Shown here piece by piece: positions 49,726-58,750 of a DNA stretch of 64,000 bases. The translations under genes were made by a program, and so were the position numbers. The stretch is from Bacillota bacterium. Lineage in GTDB: Bacteria > Bacillota > Clostridia > Oscillospirales > Oscillospiraceae. The number at the start of each line of letters is the position of its first letter. Position 1 is the first letter of the stretch. Where the stretch lies: positions 1-64,000 of the forward strand of contig JAETQY010000002.1 of assembly GCA_021770445.1 (NCBI GenBank). Reading direction: 5' to 3'. The notes under the pieces are model-generated. The model did not search any database. It had not been told where the DNA came from and was given only the letters and a program-made list of their open reading frames with translations.

Positions 49726-50041
49726 ATCGCTTCCTCCTTCTTGAACTTAGACGGCTTCAGTATACCATAGCTTCATCCACCGGCAAAGACCTTTTGGTGA
49801 AAAATTCGTCAAAAAATTTTATTTTGAACTTTTTTCCCTACTTTAACTTAAGAGGCCGGGTGGCAGCTTTTTGGGGAGGCACAAGATGTTGAAGGGGATG
49901 CGGGCGGCATAGCGCATATCTTGTGTGAAAAAGGGGGAAAAGAGAAATTATGAACAAAGTAGAACATATGTTTTTCCACGAAAATTGCAAGTTTTTTTAG
50001 GAAAATGCGGATTTTGAAACAATTACCACAGAAAAAAATAC
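49726..50041. other. AT-rich intergenic region upstream of mraZ
   Basis: No gene. The segment is markedly AT-rich compared with its flanks, with A/T tracts (AAAAATTTTATTTT-like near 49815). It may be a promoter upstream element region for the division cluster or the promoter of the uracil-DNA glycosylase gene. No clear structured RNA was recognised. Confidence 0.35.
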
Positions 50042-50070
50042 TTGATTTTTATGTCAACAGGATTTATACT
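50042..50070 (+). promoter_or_regulatory. Promoter of the dcw cluster
   Basis: TTGATT (50042-50047), 17-bp spacer, TATACT (50065-50070). Confidence 0.65.
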
Positions 50071-50079
50071 GAAAAAGCA

Positions 50080-50128
50080 AAGTGGAGCGAAGTGGGGTAA
50101 AATCCCTAAATGTAGCGCCAAAGTGGGG
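50080..50128 (+). promoter_or_regulatory. MraZ-binding repeats
   Basis: AAGTGGAG (50080-50087) and AAGTGGGG (50090-50097) lie exactly 10 bp apart, and a third AAGTGGGG is at 50121-50128. MraZ binds tandem GTGG(A/G)G-type repeats in front of its own gene, so autoregulation is expected. Confidence 0.75.
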
Positions 50129-50142
50129 AGAGGTGAGGGGCA

Positions 50143-50559
50143 GTGACCGGCACATACGAGCACAGCATTGACGCTAAGGGCCGGCTGTTCATCCCCGCCA
50201 AGCTCCGGGAGGAGTTGGGCGTCACCTTCTACCTGGCCATGGGCGTGGACGCCTGTCTGGCCATCTATCCCCAGGCCTCCTGGGACCGCTTCACCGAGAA
50301 ATTCGCCTCTTTGCCCATGAGTCAATCCAAGGCCATGCGCCCCCTGTTTGCCAACGCCGCCAAGTGCGAGCCGGACAGCCAGGGCCGCATTGTCATCCCC
50401 CAGAAGCTGCGCAAGTACGCCGGGCTGGAGAAGGACGCCGTCATTATCGGCGTTCACGACCGGGCGGAGATCTGGTCCGCGGAGGAGTGGAGAGCTCAGG
50501 AGGAGGAAGAGATGACCCCCGAGAAGATGGCCGCCTGTATGGCCGAGCTGGGGTTCTGA
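50143..50559 (+). CDS. mraZ: Transcriptional regulator MraZ
   Basis: A 138-residue AbrB-like regulator that represses the division/cell-wall cluster. Two swapped-hairpin repeats: YEHSIDAKGRLFIPAKLREE at the start and CEPDSQGRIVIPQKLRKY near residue 75. GTG start after GAGGTGAGGGG. First gene of the dcw cluster. Confidence 0.96.
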   Translation: MTGTYEHSIDAKGRLFIPAKLREELGVTFYLAMGVDACLAIYPQASWDRFTEKFASLPMSQSKAMRPLFANAAKCEPDSQGRIVIPQKLRKYAGLEKDAVIIGVHDRAEIWSAEEWRAQEEEEMTPEKMAACMAELGF

Positions 50560-50655
50560 ATTCTTTTTCTTGAAAGAAAAAGAATCAAAAAGAACTTCCC
50601 TGGTTTCCCGCCGGAGGCGGGAAACGGAGAAACGAATGAACGGGGAACGGGTGCC

Positions 50656-51591
50656 ATGAATAAATATACCCACAACCCGGTGCTGCTGGACGAGTGCATT
50701 GAGGCGCTGAACATCCGCCCCGAGGGGGTCTATCTGGACGGTACCCTGGGCCGGGCGGGCCACAGCCGGGAAATCGCAAAGCGGTTGACCACCGGGCGGC
50801 TGATCTGCGTGGACCGGGACCAGGCGGCGCTGGACGCCGCCCGGGAGCGACTGGCCCCCTGGATGGACCGGACCACGCTAGTTCACAGCAACTTCGACCG
50901 GGTGGACGAGATATTGGACGAGCTGTCCCTGCCCGGGATAGACGGGATGCTTTTCGACCTGGGGGTGTCCTCCCCCCAGCTGGACGACGGTAGTCGGGGG
51001 TTCTCCTATATGGCCGACGCCCCCCTGGACATGCGTATGGATCAGGAGGAGGGGGTCACAGCCGCCGACATTGTCAACGGCTGGCCCCAGGAGGAGCTGC
51101 GGAGGATCATATCACAGTACGGCGAGGAGCGCTACGCCTCCCAGATTGCCGGGGCCATTGTCCGCCGCCGGGAGGACAAGCCTGTCTCCACCACCCTGGA
51201 GCTGGTGGAGATCATCAGGGGCGCCATGCCGGCCAAGGCTCTGCGGGAGAAGCAGCACCCCGCCAAGCGTACCTTCCAGGCCATCCGGATTGCTGTCAAC
51301 GACGAGCTGGCCTGCGTGGAGCGGATGCTCCAGCGGGCGGTCCCCCGGCTGGACAAGGGCGGGCGGCTGGCGGTGATCACCTTCCACTCCCTGGAGGACC
51401 GCATCGTCAAGACTGGCCTGGCCGAATTTGCCAGAGGCTGCACCTGCCCCCCGGACTTCCCCGTCTGTGTGTGCGGGAGGAAGCCGGATATCAAATTAGT
51501 CAACAAAAAACCCATCCTGCCCAGTGAGCAGGAGATCGAGGAGAACCCGCGCGCCCGCAGCGCCAAGCTGCGGGTGGCGGAGAAACTGTAG
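50656..51591 (+). CDS. rsmH: 16S rRNA (cytosine-N4)-methyltransferase RsmH
   Basis: Methylates N4 of C1402 in 16S rRNA with SAM. The 311-residue protein has NPVLLDECIEALN, YLDGTLGRAGHS (SAM-binding motif), FDLGVSSPQLDD, RTFQAIRIAVNDEL and the closing KPILPSEQEIEENPRARSAK. Formerly mraW. Two short hairpins lie between mraZ and this gene. Confidence 0.96.
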   Translation: MNKYTHNPVLLDECIEALNIRPEGVYLDGTLGRAGHSREIAKRLTTGRLICVDRDQAALDAARERLAPWMDRTTLVHSNFDRVDEILDELSLPGIDGMLFDLGVSSPQLDDGSRGFSYMADAPLDMRMDQEEGVTAADIVNGWPQEELRRIISQYGEERYASQIAGAIVRRREDKPVSTTLELVEIIRGAMPAKALREKQHPAKRTFQAIRIAVNDELACVERMLQRAVPRLDKGGRLAVITFHSLEDRIVKTGLAEFARGCTCPPDFPVCVCGRKPDIKLVNKKPILPSEQEIEENPRARSAKLRVAEKL

Positions 51592-51605
51592 AGGAGAACA
51601 CCGTT

Positions 51606-52166
51606 ATGGCCGCCAACCGACGCCGTACCACAACTGCATACAGCACATACGGCAGCGCGGCCTATTCCCCCCTCTACGACGGAAACGCCGCCCGGGTCCC
51701 ACGCCGGGAGGAGGAGTATATCCCCGTACCCCAGCCCAAGCGGCGGGAACAGGTACGCCGCCACGAGCGGGCCCGGGTGGAGGTGCGGCAGGCGGGACAG
51801 ATCGCCCCCTTCGCGGTGGTGGGCTTCCTGGCTGTGGCCGTGTTTGCCGTCATGCTGATTACCAGCTATGCCCAGCTGACGGTGGCCAACGACGAGATGG
51901 TATCCCTGCGCCAGGAGCTGTCTCAGCTGAAAGAGGAGAATGTGACCCTGTCCGCCCAGTACGAGAAGGTCTTTGATCTGGCCACTGTGGAGGCGGCGGT
52001 GGGGGACACCATGGTGCGTCCCACGGGGGATCAGATCGTCTATATCGACCTGTCTGAGCCGGACACCGTCATCGTTTTCGAGGAGGAAAAGGGCGTTTCC
52101 GGGCTCCAGACCATTGTAGACGGGGTCGGAAGCATTTTCAGCAGCATTACAGAATATTTCCGCTGA
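51606..52166 (+). CDS. ftsL: FtsL-like division protein
   Basis: A 186-residue bitopic protein: a basic cytoplasmic region (1-~65), one transmembrane helix (~68-90, FAVVGFLAVAVFAVMLI), and an extracellular coiled coil (MVSLRQELSQLKEENVTL) followed by a short tail. Position after rsmH and before the PBP gene identifies it as the FtsL of the divisome, which would pair with DivIB/FtsQ. Sequence itself is poorly conserved, as usual. Confidence 0.8.
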   Translation: MAANRRRTTTAYSTYGSAAYSPLYDGNAARVPRREEEYIPVPQPKRREQVRRHERARVEVRQAGQIAPFAVVGFLAVAVFAVMLITSYAQLTVANDEMVSLRQELSQLKEENVTLSAQYEKVFDLATVEAAVGDTMVRPTGDQIVYIDLSEPDTVIVFEEEKGVSGLQTIVDGVGSIFSSITEYFR

Positions 52167-52284
52167 CCCGTACATACAGTTGATACGGGCGGTTGGGCAG
52201 GCGCGCAAGCTCACCGGTAAATAGAGAATTTCGGGCGCAAGAAATGGTTTCTTGCGCCCTTTTCCGCAAAAGGAGGGAATCTCC

Positions 52285-54735
52285 ATGAGAACCAGAAGGA
52301 AATACGAGCAGGGCCTCAGCTGGGCGGGCGCCCCCACAGGCGCCACCCGGGGCACCCACTCCAAGCGGGCGATTTTCCGGCGCACCATCTTCCTGATGGG
52401 GGTGTGCGGGGTGCTGATGTTCGTCCCGCTGGCCTGGAAGCTGTGGGACATTGCCATCGTCCACCACGACGAGTACCAGAAGATGGCCGCCCAGCAGCAG
52501 ACGAAAGACTATACCATCTCCGCCCGGCGGGGCAACATCTATGACCGGAACGGCAATATGATGGCCATGTCAGCCACGGTGTATAAGCTGATCCTGTCCC
52601 CTCTGGACCTGGTGAAGAGTGTGCCCAACAAGGACGAGAACGGCAAGACCCTGGACGAGGAGGTTTACAACGCCAGAGTGGCCGCCCGCCAGGACCAGAT
52701 GGTGGAGGAGCTGATGGCCCTGGTGCCCACACTGGACCGGGAGCGGGTGGTCAAACAGGTCCACAACACCAAATCGGCCTACTGGGAGATCAGGACCAAC
52801 ATCGAGGAGGAGGAGGCCGAGACCCTGCGCGCCTACATCGCCGAGAACAAGACGTCCTCCTATCTCTATCTGATCAACAGCACCAAGCGTTACTACCCCT
52901 ATGCCGGACTGGCCTCCCAGGCCTTGGGCTTTGTCAACGACAACGGGGGGGCCTACGGCATTGAGGCGGTGTACAACGAGCTGCTGGAGGGCACTGCCGG
53001 CCGGGTGTACACCACCCGCACCGCCGGAGGCACTGAGCGCTTCAATACCTATGCCAGCTATGTGGACGCGGTGGACGGCTACGACCTGACCCTCACCATC
53101 GACACCACCATCCAGTCCTACTTGGAAAAGACCCTGGAGGAGGGGATCGTGGACTTCGACGTCCAGGACGGGGCCTTCGCCATCGCCATGAACCCCAAGA
53201 CAGGGGCGATCTTAGGCATTGCCAGCTCCCCGGAGTTTGACCCCAACGACTACTCCAAGGTCACTGACGAGCTGCTCCTCAGCCAGATGGAGGCGGACAA
53301 GAACGAGATCTACGAGAAGCTAAAGGCAGCCAACACCGAAAATCTTAGCGACAGCGAGCTGATGAGCAGGGCGGAGGCCCAGGCCTACTCCAACGCGGTG
53401 AATACCCAGTGGCGCAGCCGGGCCATCGACTCCCGGTACGAGCCGGGCTCCACCTTCAAGGCCATGGTGCTGGCCGCCGCCCTGGAGGAGGGGCTGGTCA
53501 GCGAAAACGACACCTTCTACTGCTCCGGCCATGTCCAGGTGGCCGACCGGACCATCCACTGCTCCAGGCGGCCGGGCCACGGCCACCAGACCCTGGCCGA
53601 GGCGGTGGGCAACTCCTGCAACCCCGCCTTCATGGAGATCGGCAGGCGGCTGGGCAAGGACCGGTTTTACCAGTATTACGAGGCCTTCGGCCTGATGGAC
53701 AACACCGGCATCGACCTGCCCGGCGAGGCCAGCCTGAAGAACGCCATCTGGACCAAGGACAAGATGGGAGAGGTGGAGCTGGCCACCGCCTCCTTCGGCC
53801 AGCGCTTTGAGGTCACCCCTCTGCAGCTGATCTGCGCTTTCTCCGCCGTCATCAACGGGGGCAATCTGGTGAAGCCCTATGTGGTCCAGACCGTCACCGC
53901 TCAGGACGGCACCGTCATCCAGAACACCCAGACCGAGGTGGTCCGCCAGGTGATCAGCGCCGAGACCAGCCAGCGGGCCGCCGACATCCTGGAAAGGGTG
54001 GTGTCCCAGGGCACCGGTAAGAACGCCTATGTGGCGGGTTACCGCATCGGCGGTAAGACCGGCTCCTCCGAGGTCAAGCAGGAGGAGGACCACACCATCG
54101 TCTCCTTTATGGGCTACGCCCCCGCCGATGACCCCCAGGTGATTGTCCTTATCGCCTACGACCGGCCCCTGCCTAAAGTGCTGGGCGCAAACTGCAACGA
54201 GACTGCCAACGGCGTCTACATCAGCGGCGGCAACATGGCCGCCAAGAAGGCCGGCCCCCTCATCGCCCAGATTTTGGACTATATGGGCATTGAGAAGGTA
54301 TACAGCGCCGACGAGTCGGCCGCGGTGGACGTGTCCATGCCCAAGGTGACCGGCATGTCCCTGTCTGACGCAGAGAGCGCCCTGAAAAAGAAGAATCTGA
54401 AATTCCGCACCATTGGCCAGGGCGACGCTGTCGCACGGCAGGTTCCCTCCGCCAGCACCAGCATCCCCGGCGGCTCCACCGTGATCCTGTACCTGGGCGA
54501 CGCCGCCCCGGAGGAGAGCGCCGCCGTTCCCGACGTTACCGGCATGACCTACGAGGGGGCTAAGAACGCCCTGGAGAAGGCGGGCTTCTTCATGCGGGCC
54601 TCCGGTGTGTCCACCTACTACGGCAACACCACCACCGCCGAGCGCCAGAGCGTGGCGGGCGGCGATGTGGCCGCCATCGGTACCGTGGTGGACGTCCGGT
54701 TCTTCAACGTAGTGGAGGACGGGTATGTAGGATAG
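52285..54735 (+). CDS. spoVD: Penicillin-binding protein 2 / SpoVD-type transpeptidase
   Basis: A class B PBP that cross-links peptidoglycan at division or in spore cortex. In 816 residues: one N-terminal transmembrane helix (~40-60), a dimerisation domain, a transpeptidase domain with S389-x-x-K392 (GSTFK), S444-C-N446 and K591-T-G, then two PASTA domains (~680-745 and ~748-810). The PASTA repeats are typical of SpoVD and related PBPs. Start at 52285 after GGAGGG. Whether it serves vegetative division (FtsI role) or sporulation is not decided by sequence. Confidence 0.88.
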   Translation: MRTRRKYEQGLSWAGAPTGATRGTHSKRAIFRRTIFLMGVCGVLMFVPLAWKLWDIAIVHHDEYQKMAAQQQTKDYTISARRGNIYDRNGNMMAMSATVYKLILSPLDLVKSVPNKDENGKTLDEEVYNARVAARQDQMVEELMALVPTLDRERVVKQVHNTKSAYWEIRTNIEEEEAETLRAYIAENKTSSYLYLINSTKRYYPYAGLASQALGFVNDNGGAYGIEAVYNELLEGTAGRVYTTRTAGGTERFNTYASYVDAVDGYDLTLTIDTTIQSYLEKTLEEGIVDFDVQDGAFAIAMNPKTGAILGIASSPEFDPNDYSKVTDELLLSQMEADKNEIYEKLKAANTENLSDSELMSRAEAQAYSNAVNTQWRSRAIDSRYEPGSTFKAMVLAAALEEGLVSENDTFYCSGHVQVADRTIHCSRRPGHGHQTLAEAVGNSCNPAFMEIGRRLGKDRFYQYYEAFGLMDNTGIDLPGEASLKNAIWTKDKMGEVELATASFGQRFEVTPLQLICAFSAVINGGNLVKPYVVQTVTAQDGTVIQNTQTEVVRQVISAETSQRAADILERVVSQGTGKNAYVAGYRIGGKTGSSEVKQEEDHTIVSFMGYAPADDPQVIVLIAYDRPLPKVLGANCNETANGVYISGGNMAAKKAGPLIAQILDYMGIEKVYSADESAAVDVSMPKVTGMSLSDAESALKKKNLKFRTIGQGDAVARQVPSASTSIPGGSTVILYLGDAAPEESAAVPDVTGMTYEGAKNALEKAGFFMRASGVSTYYGNTTTAERQSVAGGDVAAIGTVVDVRFFNVVEDGYVG

Positions 54736-54793
54736 GGATGCCTGAAAGCGCAGCTTATAGAGAATAAAACTCCGCCCTTTGAGGGGTGACACC

Positions 54794-56284
54794 ATGATCC
54801 TGCGCGACCTTTTGGCCGGCGTCCCCCTCACAGGGGAGGGCAACGGCCTGGATATGGAAATTTATTCCATATCCTACGACACCCGGACCCTTGAGCCGGG
54901 GGCGCTCTTCGTGGCCCTGTCCGGCGACAAGACGGACGGCCATCGGTACATCCAAACCGCCATCGACAGGGGGGCGGCCGCCGTACTGTGTGAGCGGGCC
55001 CCGGAGGGGCCCGGCCCCTGGCTGGTGACGGAGGATAGCCGCCTGGCCCTGGCCCTGGTCTCGGCCAACTGGTTTGGCCGTCCCGGGGACAGTATGACCC
55101 TGGTGGCCGTCACCGGCACCAACGGCAAGACCACCACCACCAGCCTGCTAAAGGAGCTGCTGGAGCGGACGATGGGGGCCAAGGTGGGCCTCATCGGCAC
55201 CAACCGGAATATGATCGGGGGGACGGAGCTGCCTGCCCACCGCACTACCCCGGAGAGCTACGAGCTCCAATCCCTCCTGCGCCGAATGGCCGACGAGGGG
55301 TGTACCCATGTGGTGATGGAGGCCTCCTCCCACGCCCTGGCCCAGCGCCGGACGGCGGGGCTCACCTTTGACGCCGCCGTATTCACCAACTTGACCCAGG
55401 ACCACCTGGACTACCACCACACCATGGAGGAGTACCGGGACGCCAAGGGACGGCTTTTCCGGCAGTGCAAGACAGCCGTTCTCAACCTGGACGACCAGGC
55501 GGGGCGGTGGTATCGGGAGCGGGTGAGCTGTCCGGTCTTCACCTACTCAGAGAACAAGGGCGAGGCCGATCTCTCCGCCGCAAATATCCGCCTGTTTCCC
55601 AGCCATGTGGAGTTTGAGGCCCTGACCCTGGGGAAGCTCAGCCGGGTGTACCTGCCCATCCCCGGGGGGTTCTCCATCTACAACGCCCTGGCCGCCCTGG
55701 CCGCCGGCCTGTGTCTGGGACTGGAGCTGGAGGACATGGCCCGGGTGATGCCCTCTGTCCGGGGGGTGAAGGGCAGGGTGGAGGTGGTGCCCGTCCCCCG
55801 GGCCTACACCGTCATCATCGACTACGCCCACACCCCCAACGCCCTGGAGAACATCCTCACCACCGCCCGGGATTTCACCGCGGGACGGCTGATTTGCCTC
55901 TTTGGCTGTGGCGGCGACCGGGACAGGACCAAGCGGCCCATTATGGGGGCCATCGCCGGGGAGCTGGCGGACGTGGCGGTGGTTACCTCCGATAACCCCC
56001 GCACCGAGGATCCCCGGGCCATCATCGACGACATCCTGGCCGGGGTAGTGGGGGCGGACGCCGCCCTCCACGTGGAGCCCGACCGCCGGGCGGCCATCGC
56101 CTGGGCCCTGGGCCAGGGCAGGCCGGGGGACGTGATCGTGCTGGCGGGCAAGGGCCACGAGACCTACCAGGAGATCGACGGCGTCCAGCACCACATGGAT
56201 GAGCGGGAAATTGTGGCGGACTGGTTCAAACGGACGGATGAGGGACAAAAAATGACTGGAAAAGTTCCGGCAGATATGATATAA
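54794..56284 (+). CDS. murE: UDP-MurNAc-tripeptide synthetase
   Basis: Adds the third residue to the peptidoglycan stem peptide. The 496-residue Mur ligase has the ATP loop TGTNGKTTTT, RTTPESYELQ, and EDPR-type substrate motif DNPRTEDP, which indicates meso-diaminopimelate rather than lysine. The ATG at 54794 follows GAGGGGTG. This agrees with dapL in the same window. Confidence 0.93.
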   Translation: MILRDLLAGVPLTGEGNGLDMEIYSISYDTRTLEPGALFVALSGDKTDGHRYIQTAIDRGAAAVLCERAPEGPGPWLVTEDSRLALALVSANWFGRPGDSMTLVAVTGTNGKTTTTSLLKELLERTMGAKVGLIGTNRNMIGGTELPAHRTTPESYELQSLLRRMADEGCTHVVMEASSHALAQRRTAGLTFDAAVFTNLTQDHLDYHHTMEEYRDAKGRLFRQCKTAVLNLDDQAGRWYRERVSCPVFTYSENKGEADLSAANIRLFPSHVEFEALTLGKLSRVYLPIPGGFSIYNALAALAAGLCLGLELEDMARVMPSVRGVKGRVEVVPVPRAYTVIIDYAHTPNALENILTTARDFTAGRLICLFGCGGDRDRTKRPIMGAIAGELADVAVVTSDNPRTEDPRAIIDDILAGVVGADAALHVEPDRRAAIAWALGQGRPGDVIVLAGKGHETYQEIDGVQHHMDEREIVADWFKRTDEGQKMTGKVPADMI

Positions 56285-56331
56285 TCGCTTGCCTTGTGTG
56301 ATTCAAAAGAGAGAAACCGGGAGGGGTTACC

Positions 56332-57318
56332 ATGACATATATCCTCAGCTTTATTGTGGCCTTTGGCGTGGCCGCCATTGTGGGGCAGCTTCTCATACCC
56401 TTGCTGCGCCGGCTGAAGGCTGGCCAGTCCATCCGGGCCGACGGCCCCACCTGGCACATGTCCAAGCAGGGCACCCCCACTATGGGCGGGATCATGTTCA
56501 TCCTGGCCATCGGCGCGGCCTGTGTGGTGGCTGGCTGGGAGGAGATCGTCGCGGGGAACTTTAACCACCTGTATGTCTTCCTCTTCGCCCTGGTGTTCGG
56601 CGTCATCGGCATGATTGACGACTTCCAGAAGCTGCGCCACCACGCCAACGAGGGCCTCACCGCCGCCCAAAAGTTTCTCCTCCAGCTGGCGGCGGCCATC
56701 GCCTTCACGGTGCTCATGCGGGGGCAGGGCTATCTTACCCCCAACCTGTTCGTCCCCTTCTTCAACGTGACCTTCCCCCTGCCCTGGGTGGTGTATATGA
56801 TCTTTGCCGCCTTTGTCATGGTGGGCACGGTGAACGCCGTCAACCTCACCGACGGCATCGACGGCCTGGCCACCGGCGTCACCATCCCCGTGGCCCTGTT
56901 CTACATGGCGGCCTCCGCCTGGTTCGGCCGGAACGACCTGGCCATCCTCTCCGCCGCCCTGGCAGGGGGGCTGGCCGCCTTCCTCATCTACAACTTCCAC
57001 CCGGCCAAGGTCTTTATGGGTGACACCGGCTCCCTATTTCTGGGGGGGATGGTGTGCGGCCTAGCCTTCGCCCTGGATATTCCCCTGGTGATCCCCATCG
57101 TCGGCCTAGTCTACGTGGTGGAGGTGCTGTCCGACATCATCCAGGTGGTCTATTTCAAAAAGACCCACGGAAAGCGGTTTTTCCGCATGGCTCCCCTCCA
57201 TCACCACTTCGAGATGGGGGGCTGGAGCGAGACCAAGCTGTTCTGCGTCTTCTCCGGCGTCACCCTGGCCTTGTGCTGCCTGGGCTTTTTGGGGGTCATG
57301 TACCGGTACCCTATGTAA
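56332..57318 (+). CDS. mraY: Phospho-MurNAc-pentapeptide transferase
   Basis: Makes lipid I at the membrane. The 328-residue, ~10-helix protein has the family blocks HMSKQGTPTMGGIMFI, GMIDDFQKL (DD motif), NAVNLTDGIDGLATG and FMGDTGSLFLGG, and the histidine loop MAPLHHHFEMGGW. All catalytic aspartates are present. Confidence 0.96.
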   Translation: MTYILSFIVAFGVAAIVGQLLIPLLRRLKAGQSIRADGPTWHMSKQGTPTMGGIMFILAIGAACVVAGWEEIVAGNFNHLYVFLFALVFGVIGMIDDFQKLRHHANEGLTAAQKFLLQLAAAIAFTVLMRGQGYLTPNLFVPFFNVTFPLPWVVYMIFAAFVMVGTVNAVNLTDGIDGLATGVTIPVALFYMAASAWFGRNDLAILSAALAGGLAAFLIYNFHPAKVFMGDTGSLFLGGMVCGLAFALDIPLVIPIVGLVYVVEVLSDIIQVVYFKKTHGKRFFRMAPLHHHFEMGGWSETKLFCVFSGVTLALCCLGFLGVMYRYPM

Positions 57319-57325
57319 ATATTTG

Positions 57326-57487
57326 ACCTCATCAGTCTCGCTTCGCTCGACAGCTTCCCCTAAAGGGGCCTCACCCGCCCCCTTCGGGGGCACCCTCCCC
57401 TAAAGGGGAGGGCTTTCGGGGGCGCGAACTAAAAGCCTTCCCCTTTAGGGGAAGGTGGCTCGGCCGAAGGCCGTGACGGATGAGGTT
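57326..57487. repeat. Intergenic palindromic repeat (copy 2)
   Basis: Between mraY and ftsW. The ends ACCTCATC (57326-57333) and GATGAGGT (57480-57487) are inverted. Inside are hairpins such as CTTCCCCTAAAGGGG, CCCCCTTCGGGGG, CCCTCCCCTAAAGGGGAGGG and CCTTCCCCTTTAGGGGAAGG. MITE/REP-like. Confidence 0.8.
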
Positions 57488-57508
57488 TATGACAGGAGGT
57501 GAGGCCCC

Positions 57509-58738
57509 TTGGCCCGCAAAGCGAAACGCGATCTGACCATGGAGGAACAGCTGGCCCGGGGCCCGCTGGACCTGCCCTTTCTCATGCTGGTGCTGATACT
57601 GCTGGGCATCGGGCTGGTGATGCTCTTCTCCGCCTCCTACTACACCGCCTTCCGGGACTCCAAGCCCCCGGTGAGTAACAATCCCTACTTCTACATCACC
57701 CGTCAGGCCCTCTACGCCGCGGCAGGGGTGGCGGCCATGTATGTGGTGTCCCGCATCAACTACCAGCACTTCCGCTGGATGGCTCCCCTGATGCTGGGGG
57801 TGGCCATCGTTCTGCTGATTATCTGTTACATCCCCGGCCTGAACGCCCCCATCAACGGCCAGCGGCGCTGGCTGAAGCTGTTGCTGGTGGCCGGGCCTAC
57901 CTACCAGCCCTCGGAGATTGCCAAGGTGGCGGTGGTGCTCTTCTTCGCCGCTCGATTGTGCAAGCGGGACACGGAGCACAAAAAGCGTTTTACCAAGCGC
58001 ACCGCCACCGGGCGGACGCTGAACTGGCTGGAGAAGATCGGTTTTCTGGAGCTGGTGCCCTACGGCCTGGTGCTGGTGACGGTGCTGGGGCTGGTGGCCT
58101 TTGAGCGCCATGTCTCCGGAGCCCTTCTGGTGGCGGTGGGCGCCGCCGCGGTGCTGCTGGTGTCCGGCATCAGTCTGTGGTGGTTCATCGGCCTGGGGGG
58201 CGCGGGGGCGGCCCTAGTGGCCCTTATGTATGCGACAACGGGCTATGTGCAGAGAAAGTTTGCCCTCTGGCTGGACCCCTGGTCGGCGGACCCCCAGAAC
58301 GAGGGCTTTCAGTTCCGCCAGGGCATGTACTCCATCGCCTCGGGCGGTCTGCTGGGCCGGGGGCTGGGGGAGAGCAACCAGAAGTACGGCTTCGTCCCCG
58401 AGCCGGAGAACGACATGATCTTCTCCATCGTGGTGGAGGAGCTGGGTCTGGTGGGGGCCTTCCTTGTTCTGCTTCTGTTCGCTCTGCTCATCCTCCGGGG
58501 CTATTGGATCGCCCTCCACGCCCGGGACAAATTCGGCATGCTCACCACCGTGGGCATCATCACCCTGCTGGCCGCCCAGGTGTTTTTCAACGTCGGCGTG
58601 GTCACTGGGCTGATCCCCAACACCGGCATCTCCCTGCCCTTCTTCAGCTACGGCGGCACCGCCCTGATGATACAACTGGCCGAGATGGGCATGATATTGA
58701 GTATTTCACGACAGATACCGGCGCCCAGAAAGGATTGA
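57509..58738 (+). CDS. ftsW: Lipid II polymerase FtsW (SEDS family)
   Basis: A septal peptidoglycan glycosyltransferase working with the PBP encoded upstream. The 409-residue protein has ~10 helices and the SEDS features: GIGLVMLFSASYY, INGQRRWLKL, QPSEIAKVAVVLF, the ENDMIFSIVVEELG loop and GISLPFFSYGGTAL. TTG start at 57509, fixed by AGGAGGTGAG. ftsW rather than spoVE is chosen by position only. Confidence 0.88.
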   Translation: MARKAKRDLTMEEQLARGPLDLPFLMLVLILLGIGLVMLFSASYYTAFRDSKPPVSNNPYFYITRQALYAAAGVAAMYVVSRINYQHFRWMAPLMLGVAIVLLIICYIPGLNAPINGQRRWLKLLLVAGPTYQPSEIAKVAVVLFFAARLCKRDTEHKKRFTKRTATGRTLNWLEKIGFLELVPYGLVLVTVLGLVAFERHVSGALLVAVGAAAVLLVSGISLWWFIGLGGAGAALVALMYATTGYVQRKFALWLDPWSADPQNEGFQFRQGMYSIASGGLLGRGLGESNQKYGFVPEPENDMIFSIVVEELGLVGAFLVLLLFALLILRGYWIALHARDKFGMLTTVGIITLLAAQVFFNVGVVTGLIPNTGISLPFFSYGGTALMIQLAEMGMILSISRQIPAPRKD

Positions 58739-58750
58739 CGAGGTGTTTTT

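Noticed and set aside
52252-52284. Earlier start for the PBP gene
   Set aside because: The frame before 52285 is part of the leader containing the ribosome binding site GGAGGG.
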